This document shows, one piece after another, positions 1-6,180 of a stretch of DNA of 20,374 bases; the stretch's first letter is position 1; the number at the start of each line of letters is the position of its first letter. This stretch comes from CAZYSK01 sp964649415 (GTDB lineage Bacteria > Chloroflexota > Anaerolineae > B4-G1). Location of the stretch: NCBI GenBank assembly GCA_964649415.1, contig CAZYSK010000095.1:1-20374 (forward strand). The letters are read 5' to 3'. A model generated the notes under the pieces. That model worked only from the letters and a program-made list of their open reading frames with translations. It did not search any database and was not told where the DNA came from. A program made the position numbers and the translations under genes.

Positions 1-61
1 CCTCCGCTTGCCCTGCCGCTCCCTTTATATCCGCGTGTTCTGCTTCGAACACCCGATGCTT

Positions 62-592
62 CTATTTGTCCCCCGGCTCCTCGGCCCCGGACCATGCACC
101 TAGCGTGACCTCGAGCTCTTGCCTGCGTCCGTCCCGCTCGATGGTCAGCTGGACCGTGTCGCCGGGTTCGTGGGCGGCGATGGCGTTGGGCAGTGGCCTG
201 GCGCGGGTCACGTCCGCGCCGTCCACTTCCAGGATAAGGTCCCCTTCGCGCAGACCTGCCCGCATGGCGGGCCCTTCTGGAACGATCTCCACGATTTCCG
301 CGCCTCTCTCTAGCTGGAGGACACGGACGCCCAGGTACGGGCGTGTGCCTGCCTCCGGTTCTTCTGCCGTTGGCGGCTCCTCCGGTGGAGATGGTGGCAC
401 CGGGATTTCGATGTGTGGCTGGACGTGCATAGGTCTGGCCCGCCCGATGGCGTAGCCTGCTGCCCCACCGCTGACGAGGCCGATCCCGCCACCCAACACG
501 CATCCCGCCGCCAGGCATGCGGTGGCGATCAGTAGAACCGCCAGGATGATCCCCACAATCTGGCATCCGTTAAATCTGCCCTGTTGGCTCAT
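62..592 (-). CDS. Membrane-anchored PDZ-domain protein
   Basis: A 176-residue protein. The N-terminus (about residues 10-50) is hydrophobic and rich in Gly, Ala and Cys, and reads as one or two membrane segments. A Pro/Glu-rich linker (about 58-82) follows, then a single PDZ domain (about 85-168) with the family's PYLGV opening and a GLREGDLILEVDG core. There is no protease domain, so it is not a DegP/HtrA or CtpA enzyme. PDZ domains bind C-terminal peptides, so it may be an envelope scaffold or adaptor; its partner is unknown. The ATG at 590-592 is preceded by GGAGGAGT (596-603 on the minus strand), which fixes the start. It lies about 200 bases downstream of the ATPase gene on the same strand and could be co-transcribed. 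I see no convincing promoter of its own. The domain call is firm; the role is not known. Confidence 0.85.
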   Translation of the reverse strand: MSQQGRFNGCQIVGIILAVLLIATACLAAGCVLGGGIGLVSGGAAGYAIGRARPMHVQPHIEIPVPPSPPEEPPTAEEPEAGTRPYLGVRVLQLERGAEIVEIVPEGPAMRAGLREGDLILEVDGADVTRARPLPNAIAAHEPGDTVQLTIERDGRRQELEVTLGAWSGAEEPGDK

Positions 593-770
593 CTCACTCC
601 TCCACGCGCAGGTCTGTCCGTCCCACTACAGATGCGCACACGTAAGTCTGTACACTTGAGGGTGTTCTCGTCCCTATCAGGACGAAAAACCAGGGCCATC
701 ACTCTGCCCCGGTTTCGTCGTAGCCGCCCCTACCAGGGCTGCGTCGGTCAATTGTTAGACGTCTCTATCC

Positions 771-785
771 CGGATGTCTGCATCC
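771..785 (+). repeat. Short palindrome with TCTG loop (GGATG-TCTG-CATCC)
   Basis: A 5-bp stem closes a TCTG loop just downstream of the ATPase stop codon. The 17 bases CCCGGATGTCTGCATCC ending here occur again, unchanged, at 11910-11926, so this is an interspersed repeat and not a chance hairpin. The rest of the 593-793 gap holds one more weak hairpin (668-685, TCGTCC/GGACGA) without a U-tract and nothing else I can name. Confidence 0.6.
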
Positions 786-793
786 ACTCTCAC

Positions 794-3343
794 TCAATAT
801 GCTGGTACCAAATCGGTGCGTGTGACGCCTCCACGGTCTTGATACGTGATCTGCCACTGGGGCGTCCAGGCCAGCCCAAAGAGGTCTATCTGAACGTCTT
901 GCCGCCTTGGGGTCACCGGGAACTCCTCGAATTCACTCAGTGCCTCTTCCCAGCGATCTCGCACTACAGCGACCTCCTCCCGCAGTTCCCCTTCGAGTTC
1001 CTTGATCTCCTGCTGCAGCGCCTCTATCGTGTCTTGTGCTTCCTCCACCTGCAGCTTTGCCATGGTCGCCTGCCGCTGCTTGCTCATGGCGGCGGAGACC
1101 ACCCGCGTGGAGCGCCGGCCGAGGAACATGCCAACCACCGACTCCCCGACGGAGACCAGCGTCTCTCGCTTCCGCGCTGAGACGTCGGCTTCCTTCCTGG
1201 CCAGCGTTGCCTCGGAGCGGCGCAGCCGCTCCTGCAGCGTCTCGATACGCTTCTCGTAGCGATCGCTGATCTTGTCCACCTCTGCGTCCCGCTCCTCGCG
1301 CGCGGTCTGCTGCAGACGCATGCGGAAGTCGCGTTCGTTCTCGTTGGGCTGCGAGTAGGCCTTGAGGACTGGGCTGTAGAACAGCTTCACACTGCTGTTC
1401 CGGTACAGGTGGTCGTCCAGGCTCTTCTTCAATGCCGTGAACTCCGTGGACTCGTTGATTGCCTCGGGCAGTTCGTCGAAGTAGGCATCTGACTCGGGGC
1501 GATCCATCAGATCGCGGATCTCCAGGCCCAGGGGCTGAGACTTCTCCCATACCAACACGGCAGGACCCTCCGGCGCTTGGGCCAGCAGGGCGAAGTCCTC
1601 CCGCTCATTCACGTTCCGGCGTTGATCCACGAAGTGAACGCGTCCCATGCCCAGCATAGCCGGCACGTACAGCAAGTTTCGCGCCTGTACCTCAATCTTG
1701 CCCTTCTCTCGCTTCTCCACTTCAAGCACAGCTTCCGTGGCTCCCCTGCGCACCGGGACGTAGAACTGCTGGATTCTGGACGAAAGCGCGGGAGGCGAAG
1801 TCGCGAAGGACCCGGCAGGCGCTGCAGCCGCCTTCGGCTGCGTGGCCGCCGCGGAGACAGGCTGTACCGGAGCAGGCTGGCTGGGGGATACGCCGGTGCC
1901 GGCCAGTGGCGTGGTTACAGGCTGGTCAGGCTGCCTGTCCTTCATCAGTCCTTGTACCTGCGTGCGGGTCAGTGGCCCGCGCAGGTAGCTCATCGCCCAG
2001 CGTGTGTGGAACGTGATCGGTGCCTCCTCGTGGACGTTGTGTAGCAGGAAGACCCGCTTCCCCAGCCCGGAGATCATCCGGCTCAGTTCGCCCCGGTCCA
2101 GCGCCTGTCCGGTCTCCGACGATGCACTCTCGAGCCCATCCAGTACGCGCTTCTTGTCCCGCTCCGTCTGTAGCCGCCCGATAAACCATGTGCCGGTGTT
2201 GGTCAGGCCCTTATAGTCCAGATCAACCGGGTTCTGGGTGCTCAAGACGACGCCGACGCCGAAGGCGCGGGCCTGTTTCAGCAACGTGAGCATGGGTTGC
2301 TTGCTGGGGGGATTGGCCACCGGTGGGAAGAAGCCGAATATCTCGTCCATGTACAACAGCGCGCGCAGGCTGGTCGTGCCGGGCTGCGTGCGCATCCAGG
2401 TGACGATCTGGTTCAGCAGCATGGTCACGAAGAACATGCGCTCGGCATCGCTCAGGTGGGCGATGTAGAAGATCGAATGGCGGGTCTGGCCGCTGGACGT
2501 GCCGAGAAAGCTGGGGACGTCCAGTGGCTGTCCCTGAAGCCACGTCTGAAAACCTGGTGCCGCGATGATGTTGTTCAGGTTCATCGCCAGCGCGAAGCGA
2601 TCCTTTTCTGGGAAGAAGGTGTCTACGTCGAAGACGCCGAGTTGGCGGATCGGCGGGCTCTGAATCGAAAGGATGAGCTTGGGAAGGTCCAGGTCCTCAC
2701 CGTGTCGCCAGAAGTGCTCGAACAGGTTGGACAGCAAGATGTGCTCGCGGGAACGTACCGGGTCGGCGTCGACGCCGATGAGGCCCAGCAGAGCGCCGAC
2801 GGTGCCCTGGATGCGCTCGCGCAGGAGCTCCGCGTCGGTGTCCCAACTGAGCTGCGGCGCGGCGAAGGACTGCAGAATGGACACAGGGACGCCGGAGTCG
2901 CTACCGGGCGTATAGATCGTGACGTCCGCCGACTCGCGCAGCAGCTTGATCCGGTCTCCGTCCTGCCCCCAGTCGGCGAGCCCCTTGCGCCACAGGTCGG
3001 CCTGCTTGCCTGCGAACTCATCTTCGCTCAGCTTCTTACGACGTGCGTCATCCGCGTTGATCCAGGGGCGGAAGTCGTCGGGCTGCAGTTGGGGAAAGGT
3101 GAGCAGCAGGTTGGTGATGTCGCCCTTGGGGTCAATGATGATGGCGGGCACGTGGTCAATGGCTGCCTCCTCGAGCAACACGACGCAAAGACCAGTCTTC
3201 CCGCTGCCCGTCATACCCACGCACACGGCGTGCGTTGTCAAGTCGCGGGCATCGTACATGACGAGCCGATCCAGCAGCTTGTCTTTGGCCAGGTCGTATT
3301 CCTTGCCCAAATAGAATGCGCCGAGTTTCTCGAAATCCATCAT
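794..3343 (-). CDS. HerA/FtsK-like P-loop ATPase with C-terminal coiled coil
   Basis: About 849 residues. Walker A is GMTGSGKT (residues 43-50), followed by IIIDPKGDITN, the pattern of HerA/DUF87-type pumping ATPases. Walker B is LLYMDE (about 329-334), then STQNP (about 368-372) and a likely arginine finger in GRLQTERDK (about 390). An Ala/Pro-rich linker (about 480-520) leads to a second domain and a charged coiled coil (about 675-825). The family usually moves DNA or protein through a hexameric ring, but the substrate cannot be read here. The open frame extends upstream, but AGGAGT (3348-3353) sits 4 bases before the ATG at 3343 and fits that start or the next ATG at 3340. No NurA, SIR2 or nuclease partner is nearby; the only same-strand neighbour is the PDZ protein. 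The superfamily call is strong; the function is open. Confidence 0.85.
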   Translation of the reverse strand: MMDFEKLGAFYLGKEYDLAKDKLLDRLVMYDARDLTTHAVCVGMTGSGKTGLCVVLLEEAAIDHVPAIIIDPKGDITNLLLTFPQLQPDDFRPWINADDARRKKLSEDEFAGKQADLWRKGLADWGQDGDRIKLLRESADVTIYTPGSDSGVPVSILQSFAAPQLSWDTDAELLRERIQGTVGALLGLIGVDADPVRSREHILLSNLFEHFWRHGEDLDLPKLILSIQSPPIRQLGVFDVDTFFPEKDRFALAMNLNNIIAAPGFQTWLQGQPLDVPSFLGTSSGQTRHSIFYIAHLSDAERMFFVTMLLNQIVTWMRTQPGTTSLRALLYMDEIFGFFPPVANPPSKQPMLTLLKQARAFGVGVVLSTQNPVDLDYKGLTNTGTWFIGRLQTERDKKRVLDGLESASSETGQALDRGELSRMISGLGKRVFLLHNVHEEAPITFHTRWAMSYLRGPLTRTQVQGLMKDRQPDQPVTTPLAGTGVSPSQPAPVQPVSAAATQPKAAAAPAGSFATSPPALSSRIQQFYVPVRRGATEAVLEVEKREKGKIEVQARNLLYVPAMLGMGRVHFVDQRRNVNEREDFALLAQAPEGPAVLVWEKSQPLGLEIRDLMDRPESDAYFDELPEAINESTEFTALKKSLDDHLYRNSSVKLFYSPVLKAYSQPNENERDFRMRLQQTAREERDAEVDKISDRYEKRIETLQERLRRSEATLARKEADVSARKRETLVSVGESVVGMFLGRRSTRVVSAAMSKQRQATMAKLQVEEAQDTIEALQQEIKELEGELREEVAVVRDRWEEALSEFEEFPVTPRRQDVQIDLFGLAWTPQWQITYQDRGGVTRTDLVPAY

Positions 3344-3369
3344 TCTCACTCCTAATAAGGTAATTCTAA

Positions 3370-3442
3370 GCTGAACCTCAGCATACACTGGTCACGAGCC
3401 TGGTGTTGTCAGGCTAAGCCGCTGCGCTACCCTCTTACGAGA
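3370..3442 (-). promoter_or_regulatory. Structured 5' leader of the ATPase gene (three hairpins)
   Basis: Between the predicted transcription start (about 3446) and the ribosome binding site lie three inverted repeats: CTCT/AGAG at 3431-3442 (loop TACG), AGCCTG/CAGGCT at 3397-3415 (7-base loop) and GCTGA/TCAGC at 3370-3382 (3-base loop). None is followed by a U-tract, so they are not an obvious attenuator. No known riboswitch class is recognised. Confidence 0.4.
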
Positions 3443-3452
3443 GTTGAGGTCT

Positions 3453-3481
3453 AGTATAGCTTAACCTGGTGTGGAAGTCAA
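3453..3481 (-). promoter_or_regulatory. Sigma-70 type promoter for the ATPase gene
   Basis: On the minus strand TTGACT (3476-3481) is separated by 17 bases from TATACT (3453-3458). Five of six bases match consensus in each box, with ideal spacing. It lies about 110 bases upstream of the chosen start codon and is back-to-back with the plus-strand promoter at 3514-3541. Confidence 0.75.
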
Positions 3482-3513
3482 AGGCGCGTTGGTGCGCGTC
3501 CTTGACGAATGAC

Positions 3514-3541
3514 TTGACAAATTGTGCTTCTGTGATATACT
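3514..3541 (+). promoter_or_regulatory. Strong sigma-70 promoter of the redox operon
   Basis: TTGACA (3514-3519, perfect -35), a 16-base spacer, then TATACT (3536-3541) with an extended -10 TG at 3533-3534. It is the best promoter match in the window and lies about 34 bases upstream of the FmdB-like gene. Such a strong basal promoter fits control by a repressor. Confidence 0.85.
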
Positions 3542-3542
3542 C

Positions 3543-3557
3543 TACCCTAGTATGGTA
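3543..3557 (+). promoter_or_regulatory. Candidate CsoR/CstR-type operator
   Basis: TACCCTAGTATGGTA is an inverted repeat with 6 of 7 arm positions paired (arms TACC and GGTA). It begins two bases after the -10 box and covers the expected transcription start. CsoR-superfamily repressors bind inverted repeats with TACC/GGTA-like arms, and such a repressor is encoded as the second gene of this transcript. The binding itself is inference. Confidence 0.5.
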
Positions 3558-3574
3558 TTAGGAGGTGGCTGGAG

Positions 3575-3775
3575 ATGCCCATTTACGAGTATCGTTGTGC
3601 CGAATGTGGTGAGAGTTTCGAGCTCTTCATTCGGTCCGCCAAGCAGAAGGAAGGCCCAACCTGCCCTAAGTGTGGCAGTACTGACGTGCACAAGGCCATC
3701 TCGCTGTTTGGCGTCGGCGGGACAGGTGGCAGCAGCGGGATAAGCGCGTCTTCCTGTGGCCCGGGGCCTGTCTGA
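3575..3775 (+). CDS. FmdB-family zinc-ribbon protein
   Basis: A 66-residue protein opening MPIYEYRC, the signature of the FmdB/CxxC_CxxC_SSSS family. Cys8-x2-Cys11 and Cys30-x2-Cys33 form a small rubredoxin-like zinc ribbon. The tail is Gly/Ser-rich with one extra cysteine (Cys61), as often seen in this family. AGGAGGT (3560-3566) lies 8 bases before the ATG at 3575. The family was named as a putative regulator of formamidase, but its biochemical role is generally unknown. Here it is the first gene after a strong promoter and is followed 59 bases later by a CsoR-type repressor, so a link to thiol or metal homeostasis is plausible but unproven. Confidence 0.88.
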   Translation: MPIYEYRCAECGESFELFIRSAKQKEGPTCPKCGSTDVHKAISLFGVGGTGGSSGISASSCGPGPV

Positions 3776-3834
3776 AGTACGAGTCGGTAGGGGGCCGTGC
3801 GCCTCCTTTAGGAAGGAATAGAGGAATACCGGGC

Positions 3835-4098
3835 GTGAAACTGGCCGATTCATCTGCTAAAGCTGATCTGTTGCGACGTGTACGGCGCATCGAGGGGCAG
3901 GCGCGCGGCGTCGCCAGGATGATCGAGGAGGATCGCGACTGCCGCGAAGTCCTGCAGCAGCTATCCGCCGTTCGCTCTGCGGCTCATCAAGCCACCGTTG
4001 CTCTGGTGCGGGTGTACGCGACGGAGTGCATGACGTCGGGCGACTCGCCCGACGAGATCGCCGACGCGTTGGCGGTGGCGCTGTCGCGGCTGGCGTAG
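3835..4098 (+). CDS. CsoR-superfamily repressor, CstR-like (C-Y-C)
   Basis: An 87-residue all-helical regulator with the family core RRIEGQARGVARMIEEDRDC. By spacing against CsoR and CstR sequences, the two sensing cysteines are Cys36 and Cys65 (29 apart). The position that is His in copper-sensing CsoR (25 after the first Cys) is Tyr61. Loss of that His with both Cys kept is the pattern of CstR, which forms di- and polysulfide bridges with sulfane sulfur. A role as a persulfide or thiol-redox sensor is therefore more likely than copper sensing. The start is GTG at 3835, with GAGGA at 3821-3825 nine bases upstream. It probably represses its own operon through the palindrome at 3543-3557. The family call is firm; the inducer is inferred. 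Confidence 0.9.
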   Translation: MKLADSSAKADLLRRVRRIEGQARGVARMIEEDRDCREVLQQLSAVRSAAHQATVALVRVYATECMTSGDSPDEIADALAVALSRLA

Positions 4099-4121
4099 GG
4101 CCAAGAGCGTTTAGCAGGTAG

Positions 4122-4140
4122 GGGCGCGGGAACCGCGCCC
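4122..4140 (+). repeat. GC-rich hairpin after the CsoR-like gene
   Basis: GGGCGCGG (4122-4129) and CCGCGCCC (4133-4140) form an 8-bp perfect stem with a GAA loop. No U-tract follows, so it is at best a weak terminator. It could instead set transcript ends or stability between the regulator and the redox genes. Confidence 0.5.
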
Positions 4141-4183
4141 AGTTTCACCACTAGAGTTGTGAGCCGAGAATAGCAGTGGTAGG

Positions 4184-4220
4184 GGCAGGCGCGGATTGTT
4201 CCAATCCGTTTGTACCTGCC
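4184..4220 (+). repeat. Compound palindrome containing the CGGATTG repeat
   Basis: An inner 7-bp stem CGGATTG/CAATCCG (4192-4208, loop TTC) is nested in an outer GGCAGG/CCTGCC stem (4184-4189 with 4215-4220). The inner palindrome recurs with different loops at 6119-6133 and 12051-12067, marking an interspersed repeat. It ends 13 bases before the ribosome binding site of the next gene. Confidence 0.6.
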
Positions 4221-4245
4221 GATCTTGAAAAGAAGGAGTCACAAG

Positions 4246-4923
4246 GTGGCGTTATTGAGCAATGAGATCGCTGAGCAAGTGAAGCAGGCGTTGGCCGATC
4301 TGGGTGGACCCGTGCGGTTGGTGATGTTCACCAACGGATTCGAAGAATCCGCGGAGTTCGAGTGTGGGTACTGCGCTGAGACCCAGCAACTGGTTGAGGA
4401 GGTGGCCGAGCTTTCCGATCAACTGACGGCGGAGGTGTACGATTTCGTCGCCGACGCGGGCAAGGCTGAGGAACTGGGCGTGGACAAGATCCCGGCCATC
4501 GCGGTGGTCGGCGAGGAGGACCGCGGTGTGCGTTTCTACGGCATCCCGTCTGGCTATGAGTTCGCCTCCTTGATGAGCGCGATTCGCACGGCGGCGGCGG
4601 GTGAGGCGGAATTGTCCGAGGAGACGATTGCGACCTTGGCAGACGTGAGCGAACCGGTGCACATACAGGTCTTCGTCACGCCTACCTGCCCATACTGTGC
4701 AGGGTCTGTCGTGTTGGCCCATAGCTTGGCTATCGCCAGCCCGATGGTGCAGGCGGATATGGTAGAGGCGACTGAGTTCCCCGACCTGGCGATGAAGTAC
4801 CAGGTCATGGGCGTACCGCGCACGGTGATCAACGACAAGGTACACATCGAGGGCGCAGCGCCCGAGCCCATGGTGTTGGGGAAACTCCTGGAGGCGTTGG
4901 ACGGCGTGGAGGAACCGGCGTGA
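4246..4923 (+). CDS. Two-domain glutaredoxin-like protein disulfide oxidoreductase
   Basis: A 225-residue protein with two thioredoxin-fold units, like archaeal PDO and the N-terminal part of AhpF. The first unit carries CGYC (40-43) with cis-Pro in KIPAI (Pro83). The second carries CPYC (148-151) with cis-Pro in MGVPRT. Both CxxC motifs are intact, so both units could be active. PDO-type proteins shuttle dithiols in the cytoplasm, reducing or isomerising disulfides with electrons from a TrxR-like flavoprotein, which is encoded next. The GTG at 4246 is chosen because AAGGAG (4233-4238) lies 7 bases upstream; the in-frame TTG at 4210 lies inside a hairpin. No signal peptide is seen. Confidence 0.88.
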   Translation: MALLSNEIAEQVKQALADLGGPVRLVMFTNGFEESAEFECGYCAETQQLVEEVAELSDQLTAEVYDFVADAGKAEELGVDKIPAIAVVGEEDRGVRFYGIPSGYEFASLMSAIRTAAAGEAELSEETIATLADVSEPVHIQVFVTPTCPYCAGSVVLAHSLAIASPMVQADMVEATEFPDLAMKYQVMGVPRTVINDKVHIEGAAPEPMVLGKLLEALDGVEEPA

Positions 4924-4981
4924 CACCTGGCCGCTGAAGAGCTGGGTCTGGCGGGGACAGTCCGCCGTCATCGTTACAAAG

Positions 4982-4999
4982 GCGCCATCAGAATGGCGC
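4982..4999 (+). repeat. Hairpin with CAGA loop (GCGCCAT/ATGGCGC)
   Basis: A perfect 7-bp stem with a 4-base CAGA loop, which reads TCTG on the other strand, in the 160-base gap between the disulfide oxidoreductase and thioredoxin reductase genes. The loop matches that of other palindromes in the window although the stem differs. No U-tract follows. Nothing else is recognised in this gap apart from the RBS at 5071-5076. Confidence 0.5.
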
Positions 5000-5083
5000 G
5001 CTGGTCTTACGTGCAGAGCCGTTCCCCCCGTACGGCAAACGAGAGCGAACCGGTTCTAATACAACACATTGAGGTGCCGTAGC

Positions 5084-6112
5084 ATGCTTGACTTCAAATT
5101 GACGCAGCAACGACCGGAATCTCAGGAAGATGTGCATGTGGGGCATGAGGATCAGGCGGAGCCAGTGCCCGTCTACGATATGATCGTTCTCGGCGGTGGG
5201 CCTGCCGGGCTCACCGCCGCGATTTACGCTGGCCGCGCTGCCCTCAAGACACTGGTGCTCGTTGGCCCCATTCCGGGCGGGCAGGTGTCCTTCACCGGCA
5301 TGGTGGAGAACTTCCCCGGTTTCCCAGAGGGTGTCACCGGCACAGAGCTGGCCCAACGCATGCAGAGCCAGACTGAGCGTTTCGGGAGCCGGATTGTGAT
5401 GGAGGCAACGACCGGTGTGGACCTTTCTTCCTATCCGTTCACGGTCCAGACGCAGTCCGAGACCTTCAGTGGCCGGACAGTCGTCATCGCCACCGGCGCG
5501 TTCCCGCGCCGCCTGGGGGTACGTGGCGAGAAGGAGTTCTTCGGCCGCGGTGTATCCACCTGTGCTACCTGTGACGGGTTCTTCTACCGTGACAAGCGGG
5601 TCGTGGTGGTCGGTGGGGGAGATAGTGCCATTGACGAGGGCCTGTTCCTGACCAAGTTCGCCCGCGAGGTCGTCGTCGTCCACCGCCGCGATGAATTGCG
5701 CGCGACGAAGATCTACCAGGAACGGGCTTTCGCCAATCCGAAGATGAGCTTTGTGTGGGACTCCGTGGCCGAGGAGATTGTGGGCGAGCAGACGGTGACC
5801 GGCGTGCGCGTGCGCAACGTGAAGACCGGTGAGACGTCACTTGTCGAGGCCGATGGCGTGTTCGTGTATATCGGCATGGTTCCGGGGACCAAGCTGTTCA
5901 CCGGGCAGGTCGAGCTGGACGCGCATGGGTACGTGCTCACCGACCGGCGCCAGCGAACAAGCGTGCCGGGGGTCTTCGCAGCAGGGGACGTGCAGAACCC
6001 TGACTTCCGCCAGGTGGTGATCGCGGCGGCTTCTGGCGCGACTGCCGCGATCGAGGCGGATCGCTTCCTGGCCGAGCAGCCCCGTGGAGGTCCGGTCTCT
6101 GCGGGCGCATAA
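5084..6112 (+). CDS. trxB: Thioredoxin reductase-like flavoprotein (NADPH type)
   Basis: A 342-residue protein. The FAD-binding GGGPAG is at 37-42, the redox-active CATC at 160-163, the NAD(P)-binding GGGDSA at 177-182 and HRRDELR at 200-206. The HRRxxxR motif is typical of NADPH-preferring enzymes. A C-terminal GVFAAGDV segment completes FAD binding. It transfers electrons from NADPH through FAD and the CATC pair to a thioredoxin-fold partner, most likely the two-domain oxidoreductase encoded just upstream. The ATG at 5084 has GAGGTG (5071-5076) 7 bases before it. A polar, acidic stretch of about 30 residues precedes the FAD domain, longer than in E. coli TrxB and of unknown use. It lacks the thioredoxin-fold domains of AhpF; those are in the neighbouring gene. 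Confidence 0.92.
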   Translation: MLDFKLTQQRPESQEDVHVGHEDQAEPVPVYDMIVLGGGPAGLTAAIYAGRAALKTLVLVGPIPGGQVSFTGMVENFPGFPEGVTGTELAQRMQSQTERFGSRIVMEATTGVDLSSYPFTVQTQSETFSGRTVVIATGAFPRRLGVRGEKEFFGRGVSTCATCDGFFYRDKRVVVVGGGDSAIDEGLFLTKFAREVVVVHRRDELRATKIYQERAFANPKMSFVWDSVAEEIVGEQTVTGVRVRNVKTGETSLVEADGVFVYIGMVPGTKLFTGQVELDAHGYVLTDRRQRTSVPGVFAAGDVQNPDFRQVVIAAASGATAAIEADRFLAEQPRGGPVSAGA

Positions 6113-6118
6113 TCGATG

Positions 6119-6133
6119 GGATTGGAACAATCC
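6119..6133 (+). repeat. GGATTG/CAATCC palindrome
   Basis: A 6-bp stem with a GAA loop, six bases after the thioredoxin reductase stop codon. It belongs to the same family as the palindromes at 4192-4208 and 12051-12067. No U-tract follows. Confidence 0.55.
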
Positions 6134-6180
6134 GCGTTCGCCTTACAGGAATTGGGGAGAGACAGCATCGAGAACCGACT

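Noticed and set aside
794..3343. Anti-phage HerA defence system
   Set aside because: No SIR2, DUF4297, nuclease or other defence gene is adjacent.
2297..3355. Long plus-strand open frame (352 codons)
   Set aside because: It is antisense to the ATPase gene, whose Walker motifs are unmistakable; the plus-strand peptide has no recognisable domain.
3835..4098. Copper-sensing CsoR annotation
   Set aside because: The copper-ligand His is replaced by Tyr, and no copper ATPase or CopZ is nearby.
5084..6112. AhpF
   Set aside because: The N-terminal tandem thioredoxin folds are missing from this protein; they are encoded by the separate upstream gene.
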